Assembly (NCBI GenBank): GCA_965601955.1
Contig: OZ271855.1
Location: forward strand, 3,286,001-3,350,000
Length of the DNA: 64,000 nt
Reading direction: 5' to 3'
Source: RHLJ01 sp965601955
GTDB taxonomy: Bacteria; Bacteroidota; Rhodothermia; Balneolales; Balneolaceae
A model generated the notes under the pieces. It had not been told where the DNA came from. It saw only the letters and a list, made by a program, of their open reading frames with translations, and made no database searches. Position numbers and translations under genes: made by a program. The stretch's first letter is position 1; every line of letters starts with the position of its first letter. Of this stretch, positions 50,287-60,297 are shown piece after piece.

Positions 50287-52701
50287 ATGTTTAAGAATTA
50301 CCTCAAAATTGCATTTAGAAATATCCAGAGAAGAAAAATATCCACCGTAATCACTGCTACAGGCTTAGTGCTGGGTATTTCTGCATTCATTTTTATTCTG
50401 CAGTATGTGGCTTTTGAGTTTAGCGTGAATAAGTATCACGAGAATAGTGAGAATATCTATAGAGTACTGGTAGAAAACGAGAGAGGAGAAATCTCTGAGT
50501 CTCTACCCCCAGCTCTTGCTCCGGCAGTAAAGGAAAATGTAGCTGGTGTAAAGCATGGAACACGTTTTGCTGATGGCATTTGCAGTGGAATTGTTGAGGC
50601 GGTCAATCCTGCACTCAACGAACCCACTCCCTTTCGCGAAAATGCCTGTATGTATACCGACCAGGAGTTCTTTGAGGTTTTTACAACCGAATTAATCGAT
50701 GGTGAAAGGGAACTCTCAGCTCCAAGAACAGCAGTGATTACAAAAAGCCTGGCAACCAAGCTTTTTGGACAGAAATCTGTGGCTGGAGAGGTTTTTATTG
50801 TTTATAACCAGTTCGGAGAAAAAGAATTCACAATAACCGGAGTGGTCGAAGATGTACCTGCTGCATCAAGTATCAATTCAAATATGATGCTTTCTATTTC
50901 CACCCTAAATGAAAATCCGGAAAGTTGGGCTAATCCTAATGGCTGGAGCAATGGTTTCGCTCATCATTTTCTAGTACTGGACGATGCTGTGAATCCAAAC
51001 GATATCGGAGCAACCATCACCGATTTATCAAAAACAGTTAATCCAAATGATGAGGTAAGCTTTACACTTCAGCCTTTTAATGAAGTACATCTCGGAGGAA
51101 ATGTATCTGACCCCAATCCTACTACTGGAAGCATGGGACAAGTCCTATTAATCTTATGCGTAGGAATCATGATCATGATTATCGGTTGGGCTAATTACAT
51201 CAACCTTTCGACTGCACAGGGATTAGAACGCGCCAAGCAAGTAGGTATTCAGCAAACTTCGGGTGCATCTAAGCTTCAATTAATGGGACAGTTCCTAACC
51301 GAAACATTTCTTTTTTCGCTTCTTGGGCTAGCTATGTCGATTGCTGTTGTTGAATTACTTCAACCCTTTTTCAATCAGTTGATAAATCGAGAATTATCAA
51401 TTGAGCTTTTGAATCGCCAAAATGTCTGGTTGTTTGGAGCCATGTACTTCCTAGCAGGTACTTTAGCAGCGGGTGGCTATGTCGCTTTTGTCATTACTTC
51501 TCTTAGTCCCAGCGAAGTGTTAAAAGGAAGCAGCAAGAACTCTGCTAAGGGTCTTCGGTTGCGCAAGGTACTGGTAGTATTTCAATTTTCTATTTCCATC
51601 ATTTTAATTGTAGTAACCTTTGTCTTCTCAGATCAGCTGACGTTCATGCAAACAAGAGATCTTGGAATGAAGCTTGATAACCGAATTGTAGTACGTGGAG
51701 CTTCCATTAATAAGGGTGGGCAAAACCAATCTGGTGAAGCCTTTAAGGATAAATTGGCCAGCTTTAGCTTTATCGATCTCTATTCAGGTTCAAATAACGT
51801 TCCTGGAAACGGTTATAACTTCTCTGCATCAGGAATTTATGGTCAAAATTCTGATGAAGAAGCAAAAAAGAAAAGTTATGCGATGCTGTTTATTGACCAA
51901 AACTATATCGATGCATATGAACTAACACTTTCAGCTGGTCGTAACTATGACGTAAATGCTATCAATGCAGGAAGAGATTCCGACGAGCTTATCGTTAATG
52001 AAAGAGCGGCAATTGAACTAGGATATTCTTCAGCAGAAGACGCAATAGATAAATCACTTTTCTGGGGTGAGGGTGAATACCGGATCATAGGTGTGATAGA
52101 AAATTACCATCACTCCTCACTTAAACAACCCATAGAACCAATGGTTCTTTTGCCTCAAAATTCAGGTGGGTACTTTACCATGCAGTTTACAAACTCTAAT
52201 CTTGAGCAAAACATAGCAGAAGTAAGAGAAGCCTATGGAGCCTTTTTTCCCGGAAACCCATTTGAGTATTTCTTTGTAGAGGATAATTATGACCAACAGT
52301 ATGTTCAGGAAGCACGATTCAGCAATTTCTTCCAGGTAGCTGCCTTGCTCGCTATCTTTATCGCTTGCCTGGGACTATTCGGTTTGGCAGCTTATACCGC
52401 TTCGGCACGGACAAAAGAAATAAGTGTTCGGAAGGTGCTTGGCGCCAGTGTTGCTGATATCACTGTTTTACTTTCCGGGGATTTTTTAAAGTTGGTGATG
52501 ATTGCTTTCATCATCTCCTCGCCTGTTGCGTGGTACATTATGAATGAGTGGCTTGCAAATTTTGCTTACGCTACTTCCCTAAATATCTGGGTTTTCTTTA
52601 TGGCAGGTGGCCTTGCATTGCTTATCGCGATTGGCACCGTTTCAGGAAAAGCAATACAGGCTGCACTCGCTAATCCCGTTGACAGCCTCAAAAACGAATG
52701 A
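50287..52701 (+). CDS. Double-FtsX ABC permease 2, atypical first coupling motif
   Basis: This 804-residue permease has the same plan as its neighbours (TM1 about 18-40, two periplasmic domains, two FtsX blocks, ending NPVDSLKNE). The first cytoplasmic motif, normally E-(I/V)-G-x-R-K-x-x-G-A, reads QVGIQQTSGAS here, losing the Glu, Arg and Lys; the second (EISVRKVLGAS) is normal. It follows permease 1 by 23 bases and is probably the last gene of unit 1, as the next gene has its own promoter. It may pair with permease 1 or act with asymmetric ATPase contact (inference). Confidence 0.92.
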   Translation: MFKNYLKIAFRNIQRRKISTVITATGLVLGISAFIFILQYVAFEFSVNKYHENSENIYRVLVENERGEISESLPPALAPAVKENVAGVKHGTRFADGICSGIVEAVNPALNEPTPFRENACMYTDQEFFEVFTTELIDGERELSAPRTAVITKSLATKLFGQKSVAGEVFIVYNQFGEKEFTITGVVEDVPAASSINSNMMLSISTLNENPESWANPNGWSNGFAHHFLVLDDAVNPNDIGATITDLSKTVNPNDEVSFTLQPFNEVHLGGNVSDPNPTTGSMGQVLLILCVGIMIMIIGWANYINLSTAQGLERAKQVGIQQTSGASKLQLMGQFLTETFLFSLLGLAMSIAVVELLQPFFNQLINRELSIELLNRQNVWLFGAMYFLAGTLAAGGYVAFVITSLSPSEVLKGSSKNSAKGLRLRKVLVVFQFSISIILIVVTFVFSDQLTFMQTRDLGMKLDNRIVVRGASINKGGQNQSGEAFKDKLASFSFIDLYSGSNNVPGNGYNFSASGIYGQNSDEEAKKKSYAMLFIDQNYIDAYELTLSAGRNYDVNAINAGRDSDELIVNERAAIELGYSSAEDAIDKSLFWGEGEYRIIGVIENYHHSSLKQPIEPMVLLPQNSGGYFTMQFTNSNLEQNIAEVREAYGAFFPGNPFEYFFVEDNYDQQYVQEARFSNFFQVAALLAIFIACLGLFGLAAYTASARTKEISVRKVLGASVADITVLLSGDFLKLVMIAFIISSPVAWYIMNEWLANFAYATSLNIWVFFMAGGLALLIAIGTVSGKAIQAALANPVDSLKNE

Positions 52702-52765
52702 TAACTGTTCCTGAGTCCCTTATTTAATTACAAAAACCTACATTATCACTGTTGCGTCCGAAATC

Positions 52766-52792
52766 GGACACCAGGTGTACTATAACGTGCAT
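52766..52792 (+). promoter_or_regulatory. Enhancer-like site 2
   Basis: GGACACC-A-GGTGTAC (52766-52780; 7-bp arms with one mismatch) is followed by TATAACGTGCAT. It is identical over about 27 bases to the site at 60169. It starts exactly 80 bases before the -24 GG of promoter 2. Confidence 0.78.
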
Positions 52793-52843
52793 CTTGCTTC
52801 GGGAAATCGCCCTTTAAGACTCTTTTAAGGAGGCTTTCAGTTT

Positions 52844-52859
52844 TTGGCACACTTGTTGA
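52844..52859 (+). promoter_or_regulatory. Sigma-54 promoter 2 (-24/-12)
   Basis: TTGGCACACTTGTTGA has GG at 52846-52847 and the -12 GA at 52858-52859, 11 bases apart. Predicted start near 52870, just 25 bases before the ATG at 52895, which argues against an earlier TTG start at 52868. Confidence 0.78.
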
Positions 52860-52894
52860 ATTACTGATTGAGAATTCAACTTACCAGCTCTAGC

Positions 52895-55279
52895 ATGCTT
52901 AAAAACTACCTCAAAATTGCCCTACGAAACTTCAAGTCCAATAAGTTTTATTCTTTGATTAATGTTTTTGGTTTATCAATCGGATTAACCTGCTTCATTA
53001 TGATTTTGCTGTTTGTTACGGACGAGATGAGTTACGATAGCTTCCATGTTGATAATGAACAAATTCATCTGGTTGGTGTTGAGCGTAAGTTTGGAGGGGA
53101 CTTCAGGGAGAGTACAATAACTCAGTTTCCTTTAGGTAGAACGTCTTTTGAAGAAGTGGCTGGAATTACCAGCTATGTTACTATAACACCCCCTAACCCT
53201 GCCAGGATAAGTCTTGATGGTATAGATTTTAGAACCGGATACACAGCCATCGCCTCCAGCCCTGATTTTTTCTCTCTTTTTAGCTTCCCCCTGGCATCAG
53301 GTAGCCCGGACGATGTGTTAAAAAATCCCGGAACTGTAGTTATATCGGATGAAATCGCAAGGCAGTTTTTCCCAAATGAAGACCCTATTGGAAAAACCTT
53401 AACTATAGACCGATATGGAGTTGAAGAATACATTGTAACGGGAGTTACTGACAAACCGAGGAAAAATACCTATCTGGATTTTGATGTAGTATTCTCAATT
53501 CAGGGGCTTTCTTCCACGAAAAGCAATGTTGACTCCTGGGGATCCAGCATGTACAACACCTTCGTCAAAATAGACGACGGAGGCTCAGTAGCGGACCAGG
53601 AAACGATCACCAATCAGGTAATTGATACCTATCTCGGAGAAACATGGGCGCCTAATGTAAATTACTTCTTTGTTCCTATTACTGATTTATATCTCTCAGA
53701 TTTAGTTACTGCTGAAGGATTTAAGGGGAATTACACCTACATATTCATTTTCTCGTCCATCGCACTGCTTATCCTGGTGCTGGCGAATATCAATTATATA
53801 AACCTGTCTACCGCAAAAGGTATGCAACGAGCGAGGGAAATTGGTGTGAGGAAGGTGTTAGGTGCTAATAAAATGCAACTTGTTAAACAGTTTCTCGGAG
53901 AGTCGCTCATACTTTCTTTTCTTTCGCTTGGCTTAGCACTTATTCTCAGCGAGCTAATTCTGCCGGGGTTCAACCACTTTTTTGATAAATCTCTGACTTT
54001 AAACATTTTCGAAAATTTCAATTTTCTGGTTCTCCTGCTTCTGATAACAATTATCGTTGGAGCTTTGACCGGTCTGTATCCAGCGATGTTTCTGTCCAGT
54101 TTCAATACTTCTGCAGTCTTAAAAGGGAACTCTGTAAACAAAATAGGCGGTGTAAGCCTTCGGAAAGTTCTTGTTGTATTTCAATTCGGTATTTCAAGCC
54201 TACTCATTGTATGCACCCTGGTAGTACTTGGGCAAATGAATTTCCTTATGACCAAGGACCTGGGCTTTAATAAGGAAAATGCCTTGTTTATAGCTGTTGA
54301 TGAGGTTAACGATAAAGACGCTTTTATTGGAGAAATTCAAAATCACCAGGCAGTTCAGGCTACCTCTTACTCAAATGGTATACCCGGCCGGTTTTATTTT
54401 TCTACCAGTAATAAGTTTAATCCTCTAATGCCAGACGAAGAAATAAGTGCACACGTTATTTCCACCGATGAAGCATTTGCTCAAACCATGGAATTAGAAA
54501 TACTTGCAGGCAGATATTTCGAAGAAGCAAGATCCGATGATCATCAAGACGCTATCGTTATCAACCAGGCCATGCAGCGAAGTATGGGATGGGTAGATGC
54601 AAATGAGGCCGTAGGACAAACCCTTTCAAATGACAGCAGAATTATAGGAGTGATTAAGGATTTTAATTTCCAATCACTAAGAACAGCTATTACCCCGGTG
54701 ATTATCAGCTCTATCCAAAAGCAAAATGATACCTTTTCAGGTGGAGAAGTACTGGTTGTACGATATGATGAAAACCAATTAAGTGATCTTTTACCGTACC
54801 TTCATGATGTGTGGGAAACTACAGGTGCTACTGCAGCTCTAGACTATGGTTTTTTAGATGATCAAATGGATCGCCTTTATGAAACGGATAAAAAATTAGG
54901 CACGGTATTTACCTTTTTTGCCCTTATAGGAATACTGGTATCCTGTATGGGACTATTGGGGCTTACTTTCTTTTCTGCAGAGTTAAGAACAAAAGAAATA
55001 GGGATACGGAAGGTTCTTGGAGCAAGCGTTGCAAATATAGTTACCCTTTTCTCATTCGATTTTTTAAAGCTAGTACTTATCGGTTTTGTAATCGCGATTC
55101 CTTTTTCATGGTATGCAATGAATACCTGGCTAAATAGTTTTGCTTACCGAATTGAAATTGGCATTGGTGTTTTTCTTATGACCGGTTTGACTGCTTTTTT
55201 GATTTCTACCATAGCAACGAGTTGGCAATCGATAAAAGCTGCAACTGCCGACCCTGTAGATAGCCTTAAAAACGAATAA
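52895..55279 (+). CDS. Double-FtsX ABC permease 3
   Basis: This permease has 794 residues from ATG 52895, giving the same MLKNYLKIALRNF start as its paralogues. The frame extends back to TTG 52868, but that codon lies at the predicted transcription start of the sigma-54 promoter. TM1 about 18-40, two periplasmic domains and two FtsX blocks with EIGVRKVLGAN and EIGIRKVLGAS, ending DPVDSLKNE. First gene of unit 2, which encodes permeases only and so depends on the ATPase and fusion protein of unit 1 or on others. Confidence 0.93.
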   Translation: MLKNYLKIALRNFKSNKFYSLINVFGLSIGLTCFIMILLFVTDEMSYDSFHVDNEQIHLVGVERKFGGDFRESTITQFPLGRTSFEEVAGITSYVTITPPNPARISLDGIDFRTGYTAIASSPDFFSLFSFPLASGSPDDVLKNPGTVVISDEIARQFFPNEDPIGKTLTIDRYGVEEYIVTGVTDKPRKNTYLDFDVVFSIQGLSSTKSNVDSWGSSMYNTFVKIDDGGSVADQETITNQVIDTYLGETWAPNVNYFFVPITDLYLSDLVTAEGFKGNYTYIFIFSSIALLILVLANINYINLSTAKGMQRAREIGVRKVLGANKMQLVKQFLGESLILSFLSLGLALILSELILPGFNHFFDKSLTLNIFENFNFLVLLLLITIIVGALTGLYPAMFLSSFNTSAVLKGNSVNKIGGVSLRKVLVVFQFGISSLLIVCTLVVLGQMNFLMTKDLGFNKENALFIAVDEVNDKDAFIGEIQNHQAVQATSYSNGIPGRFYFSTSNKFNPLMPDEEISAHVISTDEAFAQTMELEILAGRYFEEARSDDHQDAIVINQAMQRSMGWVDANEAVGQTLSNDSRIIGVIKDFNFQSLRTAITPVIISSIQKQNDTFSGGEVLVVRYDENQLSDLLPYLHDVWETTGATAALDYGFLDDQMDRLYETDKKLGTVFTFFALIGILVSCMGLLGLTFFSAELRTKEIGIRKVLGASVANIVTLFSFDFLKLVLIGFVIAIPFSWYAMNTWLNSFAYRIEIGIGVFLMTGLTAFLISTIATSWQSIKAATADPVDSLKNE

Positions 55280-55301
55280 AAACCTATTTAACCCCAGGAT
55301 T

Positions 55302-57746
55302 ATGCTTAAGAACTATCTCAAAATCGCCTATCGATCTATTGTAAAGGATAAATACTATTCGATAGTGAGCTTTCTTGGATTAACAATAGGCTTGTCTTTC
55401 TTTGGTTTAATGTTGCTCGCTTTGAACCATGAATTCAGCTATGATACTTCTTATTCTGATTCAGATCGTATCTATCGTGTTATACAAACTTCACAAAGAG
55501 ATGGCATTGAGGACAAAACAGCTCAACTCCCCCTTCCTTTTTCTGATGTGATACATGGTCAGGTTTCGGGAATTGAAGAGGTTTCTAAAGTATATGGTGT
55601 ACCTCAACAGATTATAGAAACTGATTTTACAAGGGGAAGACTAGAGGACATAGTAGCCTCAGATAGTTCTTTCTTCAATATTTTTGACCTGGATTTTACT
55701 TTGGGGCAGGCTTCTAGTGCTCTTTCCAATCAAATGTCTATAGTTCTTACCCAGGAAACTGCCAATCGATTCTTCGGAGATCAAAACCCTATTGGTCGGT
55801 CTTTTGAAATTGAAGCTTACGGTTTGTACACCGTAACGGGAGTTCTTGATAATATACCTGAGAATTCCAGTTTTCGCTTTAACGCAATCATGAACGCTAA
55901 TATCGACCGCTATCTTGAAGGGTTTACAGACCGTCAATGGTTTGTTGATTATTACACAGGTTGGCAAGGACGTGTAGCCCATAATTATATCAAGCTCGAA
56001 GATGGTATAAATCCAGACCAGATAGCCACACAAGTAGATCAACTAACAGCAAATTACTACCCAGAATCTGATATCATAAGAACATTCAGCTTGCAGCCTG
56101 TTGCAGATATACATTTCCACTCATCTGAAATTAATTCCAACCTAAGTGAGCTGAATGGAATACCTGGTAGCATTCAATACATAAATATATTTGTCGCAAT
56201 CGCTGTCTTAATACTGATGATTGCATGCATTAATTACATGAACCTGTCCTCGGCCAGGTCTATAAAGCGCACAGCAGAAGTCGGGCTTAGGAGTGTTTTT
56301 GGAGCCGCGAAACATCAACTAATCATTCAGTTTTTGACCCAGTCGGTGATGATGGCCCTAGTGAGTATTATTCCGGCAATGGTATTGCTTCAACTGATGA
56401 TCCCATATTATGAATCGATTACCGGAACTGAACTCATACTCGATTCATATAACCTTACTAGGGTTGGGATATTTGCGCTCCCTTCTATTCTCTTTATCGG
56501 TATGATCTCAGGTTTATACCCCGCATTTATGTTATCCAGGTTTGATTTATCACAAACCGTAAAGCAGAAATCTTCGAATTCTATATATGGTTCCCCTTTC
56601 AGAAAAGGACTGGTTATTGGGCAATTTGCTTTAACCTACTCTATCATTGTGATTACAATTCTCTCAGGAAGACAGCTCAATTATATATTTGATAAGGAAC
56701 TTGGCTTCAACGAAGAACATATAGTCGTAATGGAGATTGATGATGGTCGATTAAGGAATTTCATTCCGGACCTTAAATCTGAAGTAACCAAGCATCCAAA
56801 TGTACTTGGTATGGCAGGTTTAACTCGTATGTTTAGTGGATACCGTGAAGCAAGAGAAATAGAGATTAACCGCGAAGGAAACCAAGAAGAAAATCTCCCG
56901 ATTCAATTTTATGGTTTTGATGAGGATGTAGTCCCAGTTACCGGATTAGAGATTATACAAGGAAGAAATTTTATTGCTGAAGGAGGGGAAACCCTAAACC
57001 CAACAACCATCCTGATCAATGAGACAGCAGCCGAACTGCTATTCGCCGGGCAATCTCCTATTGATAAAACACTAACCTTGGGCAACGAAGAACAATTTGA
57101 AGCTACCATTGCAGGTGTAGTCAAAGACTTTCATTTTCAATCACTTCATGTACCTATTGAACCACTTATAATCGGGTACATAAATAACCCTTTTGTTGGA
57201 ATCGATGATTTTGCTATCCGGATAACCGGTGATAATATCCCAGAGACTATCTCGCATATCGAAGAAGCAGTAGGGCAATTTATTGAACTGGATGAAGAAG
57301 CTGGACTTGAATATGTATTCCTTGATTCGATGATAGATGAATACTATAAAACCGATACCATTTATCGTAAACTATTCATGATTGGCGCATCAATTACTAT
57401 CATACTTGCGATAGTCGGACTTATTGGACTTACCTCTTTTTATGCTGAGATGCGTACTAAAGAATTTGGTATTCGTAAAGTATTAGGAGCTTCCTTAAAG
57501 GATTTAATCACCATTCAATCCTCTTTTTTCTTAAAGCTAATTGGAATTGCCATTCTAATCGGACTTCCTGCTAGCTTCATTTTTTCCTCAAAATGGCTCC
57601 AGAATTTCTCATACCAGGTAGCAATGGGTACCGATTTGTTTATCATAGCCGGAATAAGCACCGTAGTAGTTGCACTGCTTCCAATTTGCTTAATTGCAAT
57701 CAGGACTTCTTTGCAAAACCCAATTAACCAGCTAAGAAGTGAGTAG
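55302..57746 (+). CDS. Double-FtsX ABC permease 4
   Basis: This 814-residue permease (MLKNYLKIAYRSIVKDKYYS) has TM1 about 20-42 and the usual two periplasmic and two FtsX parts. The first coupling motif is EVGLRSVFGAA (Lys replaced by Ser) and the second EFGIRKVLGAS. It ends NPINQLRSE, like the pair at 1-5333 rather than its immediate neighbours. It starts 22 bases after permease 3, so it belongs to unit 2. Substrate unknown. Confidence 0.92.
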   Translation: MLKNYLKIAYRSIVKDKYYSIVSFLGLTIGLSFFGLMLLALNHEFSYDTSYSDSDRIYRVIQTSQRDGIEDKTAQLPLPFSDVIHGQVSGIEEVSKVYGVPQQIIETDFTRGRLEDIVASDSSFFNIFDLDFTLGQASSALSNQMSIVLTQETANRFFGDQNPIGRSFEIEAYGLYTVTGVLDNIPENSSFRFNAIMNANIDRYLEGFTDRQWFVDYYTGWQGRVAHNYIKLEDGINPDQIATQVDQLTANYYPESDIIRTFSLQPVADIHFHSSEINSNLSELNGIPGSIQYINIFVAIAVLILMIACINYMNLSSARSIKRTAEVGLRSVFGAAKHQLIIQFLTQSVMMALVSIIPAMVLLQLMIPYYESITGTELILDSYNLTRVGIFALPSILFIGMISGLYPAFMLSRFDLSQTVKQKSSNSIYGSPFRKGLVIGQFALTYSIIVITILSGRQLNYIFDKELGFNEEHIVVMEIDDGRLRNFIPDLKSEVTKHPNVLGMAGLTRMFSGYREAREIEINREGNQEENLPIQFYGFDEDVVPVTGLEIIQGRNFIAEGGETLNPTTILINETAAELLFAGQSPIDKTLTLGNEEQFEATIAGVVKDFHFQSLHVPIEPLIIGYINNPFVGIDDFAIRITGDNIPETISHIEEAVGQFIELDEEAGLEYVFLDSMIDEYYKTDTIYRKLFMIGASITIILAIVGLIGLTSFYAEMRTKEFGIRKVLGASLKDLITIQSSFFLKLIGIAILIGLPASFIFSSKWLQNFSYQVAMGTDLFIIAGISTVVVALLPICLIAIRTSLQNPINQLRSE

Positions 57747-57770
57747 AAATCCTTTATCAATAATTGTCTT

Positions 57771-60152
57771 ATGCTAAAAAACTATCTTAAAATCGCCCTT
57801 CGTAACCTATTCAAGTATAAGTCTTTCTCCTTGATCAATATCCTGGGACTGGCTACAGGAATTACGCTCTGCCTCCTGATCCTGACCTTTGTTAAGCATG
57901 AGTTGAGCTATGATCTTTTCCATGAAAAAGCAGATCGGATTGTAACTGTCAATATGGAGGATGAAGATGGCTCTATCGCCGTAACCCCTTCTATGGTCGC
58001 TCCCTCCCTATCCCAATTAGCGCCTGAAATTGAACACTGGGTGCGATTATATGAGCCTACACGATACAATCCGGTTGTTATTACTGTAGGTAATCAACGA
58101 TTTCAGGAAACGAGTTTTTTCTATTCAGATTCTTCCTTCTTTGATATTTTTTCTTTCGATCTCCTTCAGGGGAATCCCACTAACGCACTTGTTCAACCAA
58201 ATTCTCTGGTTCTTACACAATCTACAGCTGAAAAACTATTCGGAAGCCAGGATGCAATGGGCAGAACCGTTTCAGCACAAATTTTTAATTCGGTAGTTGA
58301 GTTTGAGGTTACCGGGGTAATGCAGGATGTCCCTTCAAACTCTCATTTTAGCTTTGATTACTTAGGCTCCTTAAATACGATGTCGCGTTGGTCACAGCTT
58401 ACCGATAGTGAAATCCGTTCGGCCAACTTTTTCACTTACCTAAGTCTTTCTTCGGCAAACCAAATAGAGCCACTTCAAGCAAAAGTGAATGCTTTTGTAG
58501 AAGCAACTATCAAAGAGCAAAGAGATATAGATCTAACACTTGTACCTCTCAAGGATATTTATTTGAGTTCAAATACTGAGTTTGGAATCGCTCCTACCGG
58601 AGATGTAAATCAGGTGTATGGCTTTATATTACTTGCTGTAGTAATACTACTTATTGCAATTATTAATTATGTGAATCTATCGACAGCGAGGTCATCAAGA
58701 CGTGCCATGGAAGTAGGCATCAGAAAATCTATCGGGGCACTAAGAGGACAGTTGATAAAGCAGTTCTTCGGGGAATCTTTACTCATCACATTTATTGGAG
58801 TAGCTACGGCCCTGGTTGTGGTGGAATTAGCTAAGGATGAGTTTTTTGCCTTAATAGGGTCCTCTATTGAGTTGAACTTATTGAGCGATCCCACAATCTG
58901 GATCATTATCGGATGTGTAGTATTTACTACAGCAATATTAGCGGGCAGTTACCCGGCTATCCTATTGTCTTCTTATAAGCCACTTACAGTATTAAAAGGG
59001 ATGATCGGAAATCAGTCCTCCAATTCAATATTAAGAAAGGGACTGGTAGTGTCTCAGTTTGCAATCTCTACCTTTTTGATAATTAGCACCTTCGTTATCT
59101 ATCAACAGACAGATTATGTGATCTCGGCAAATCTTGGCTTTGATAAAGAATCTGTGATTGTGTTGCCGGCCAGAGATCGAACGTTAAGTCCCAAGCAAGA
59201 TCTTTTAAAGGCTGAGATTCTGCGCCAGCCTGGGGTTGTAAGTGCTACTTACATGTCAAATATACCTGGCAAAGTTTGGGGAGGGTATTCTGCCGAGCAT
59301 ATTCCCGGACAAGAAACTGTAGACACCGAAGCGGGAGCTGCCGATAAAGACCTTGTAAGCACGATGGGTATTGAACTTCTTGCAGGAGAAGGCTTTCCAC
59401 AATACTCGGAGTATAGCATTGAACAAGGATATGTTTATCTAATCAATGAAAGCCTTGCCAAAGAATTTGGCTGGGAACCGGAAGAAGCTATCGATCAGCC
59501 ATTCAATGTGCTTGGGAACCGTGAGGGAGAAATTGTAGGAGTAATTAAGGACTTCAACTTCGCATCTCTTCATAACGATGTAGGTCCCTTAGCTTTATTT
59601 ATGAATTCAAATATGTACAATTACCTACTCATTAAAATTGCACCAAACAGCACCCGGCAATCATTAGCTGCTATTGAAGGGGTTTGGGATGAAGTTGCCC
59701 CTCATCGCCCATTTGAATTTGAGTTCCTCGACCAACAGTTAAACCAACTGTATCAAAATGAAATCGAGTCAAGAAACCTCCTTACTTTGTTTTCTACCCT
59801 TGCCATTTTTATTGCATGTATGGGTTTGATCGGCCTCTCCTCCTTCCTAATAGAGCGGAAAGCAAAAGAGATTGGCATTCGAAAAGTCCTTGGGGCATCC
59901 GTAGCAAATATTGTTAGTCTGCTTTCTGTTGATTTCTTGAAACTTGTAGGCATTGGCTTCTTCATTGGAGCTCCAATCGCCTGGTATGCTATGGAAAAAT
60001 GGCTCACCAACTTTGCCTACCGAATAGAAATTGGAATTGTAGTATTTATAATCTGTGGCATTCTTGGAATAGCTATCGCCTTTTTAACCGTAAGCGGACA
60101 GTCTATTAAAGCCGCACTTGCCAATCCCGTAGATAGTTTAAAGAGCGAATAA
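57771..60152 (+). CDS. Double-FtsX ABC permease 5
   Basis: This 793-residue permease begins MLKNYLKIALRNLFKYKSFS, with TM1 about 18-38, and has coupling motifs EVGIRKSIGAL and EIGIRKVLGAS. It ends NPVDSLKSE. It lies 24 bases after permease 4 and is the last gene of unit 2; the next gene has its own sigma-54 promoter. Substrate unknown. Confidence 0.92.
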   Translation: MLKNYLKIALRNLFKYKSFSLINILGLATGITLCLLILTFVKHELSYDLFHEKADRIVTVNMEDEDGSIAVTPSMVAPSLSQLAPEIEHWVRLYEPTRYNPVVITVGNQRFQETSFFYSDSSFFDIFSFDLLQGNPTNALVQPNSLVLTQSTAEKLFGSQDAMGRTVSAQIFNSVVEFEVTGVMQDVPSNSHFSFDYLGSLNTMSRWSQLTDSEIRSANFFTYLSLSSANQIEPLQAKVNAFVEATIKEQRDIDLTLVPLKDIYLSSNTEFGIAPTGDVNQVYGFILLAVVILLIAIINYVNLSTARSSRRAMEVGIRKSIGALRGQLIKQFFGESLLITFIGVATALVVVELAKDEFFALIGSSIELNLLSDPTIWIIIGCVVFTTAILAGSYPAILLSSYKPLTVLKGMIGNQSSNSILRKGLVVSQFAISTFLIISTFVIYQQTDYVISANLGFDKESVIVLPARDRTLSPKQDLLKAEILRQPGVVSATYMSNIPGKVWGGYSAEHIPGQETVDTEAGAADKDLVSTMGIELLAGEGFPQYSEYSIEQGYVYLINESLAKEFGWEPEEAIDQPFNVLGNREGEIVGVIKDFNFASLHNDVGPLALFMNSNMYNYLLIKIAPNSTRQSLAAIEGVWDEVAPHRPFEFEFLDQQLNQLYQNEIESRNLLTLFSTLAIFIACMGLIGLSSFLIERKAKEIGIRKVLGASVANIVSLLSVDFLKLVGIGFFIGAPIAWYAMEKWLTNFAYRIEIGIVVFIICGILGIAIAFLTVSGQSIKAALANPVDSLKSE

Positions 60153-60168
60153 ACCATTGTTCACTTTC

Positions 60169-60195
60169 GGACACCAGGTGTACTATAACGTGCAT
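60169..60195 (+). promoter_or_regulatory. Enhancer-like site 3
   Basis: GGACACC-A-GGTGTAC (60169-60183) with the same downstream TATAACGTGCATC as site 2. It begins exactly 80 bases before the -24 GG of promoter 3. It starts only 17 bases after the stop of permease 5. Confidence 0.78.
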
Positions 60196-60246
60196 CTGGT
60201 TTCGAGAAATCAATCTTTAAGACCCTTTTGAGCAGGTTTTTGAGTT

Positions 60247-60262
60247 TTGGCACGCTTGTTGA
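60247..60262 (+). promoter_or_regulatory. Sigma-54 promoter 3 (-24/-12)
   Basis: TTGGCACGCTTGTTGA has GG at 60249-60250 and the -12 GA at 60261-60262 with 11-base spacing. It is the closest of the three to the TGGCACG consensus. Predicted start near 60273, 25 bases before the ATG at 60298, as in promoter 2. Confidence 0.8.
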
Positions 60263-60297
60263 ATTACTAATATTGAGTATCAATTTATCTTTCAATC

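Noticed and set aside
52868..52870. TTG at 52868 as start of permease 3
   Set aside because: It coincides with the predicted sigma-54 transcription start; ATG 52895 matches the paralogues.
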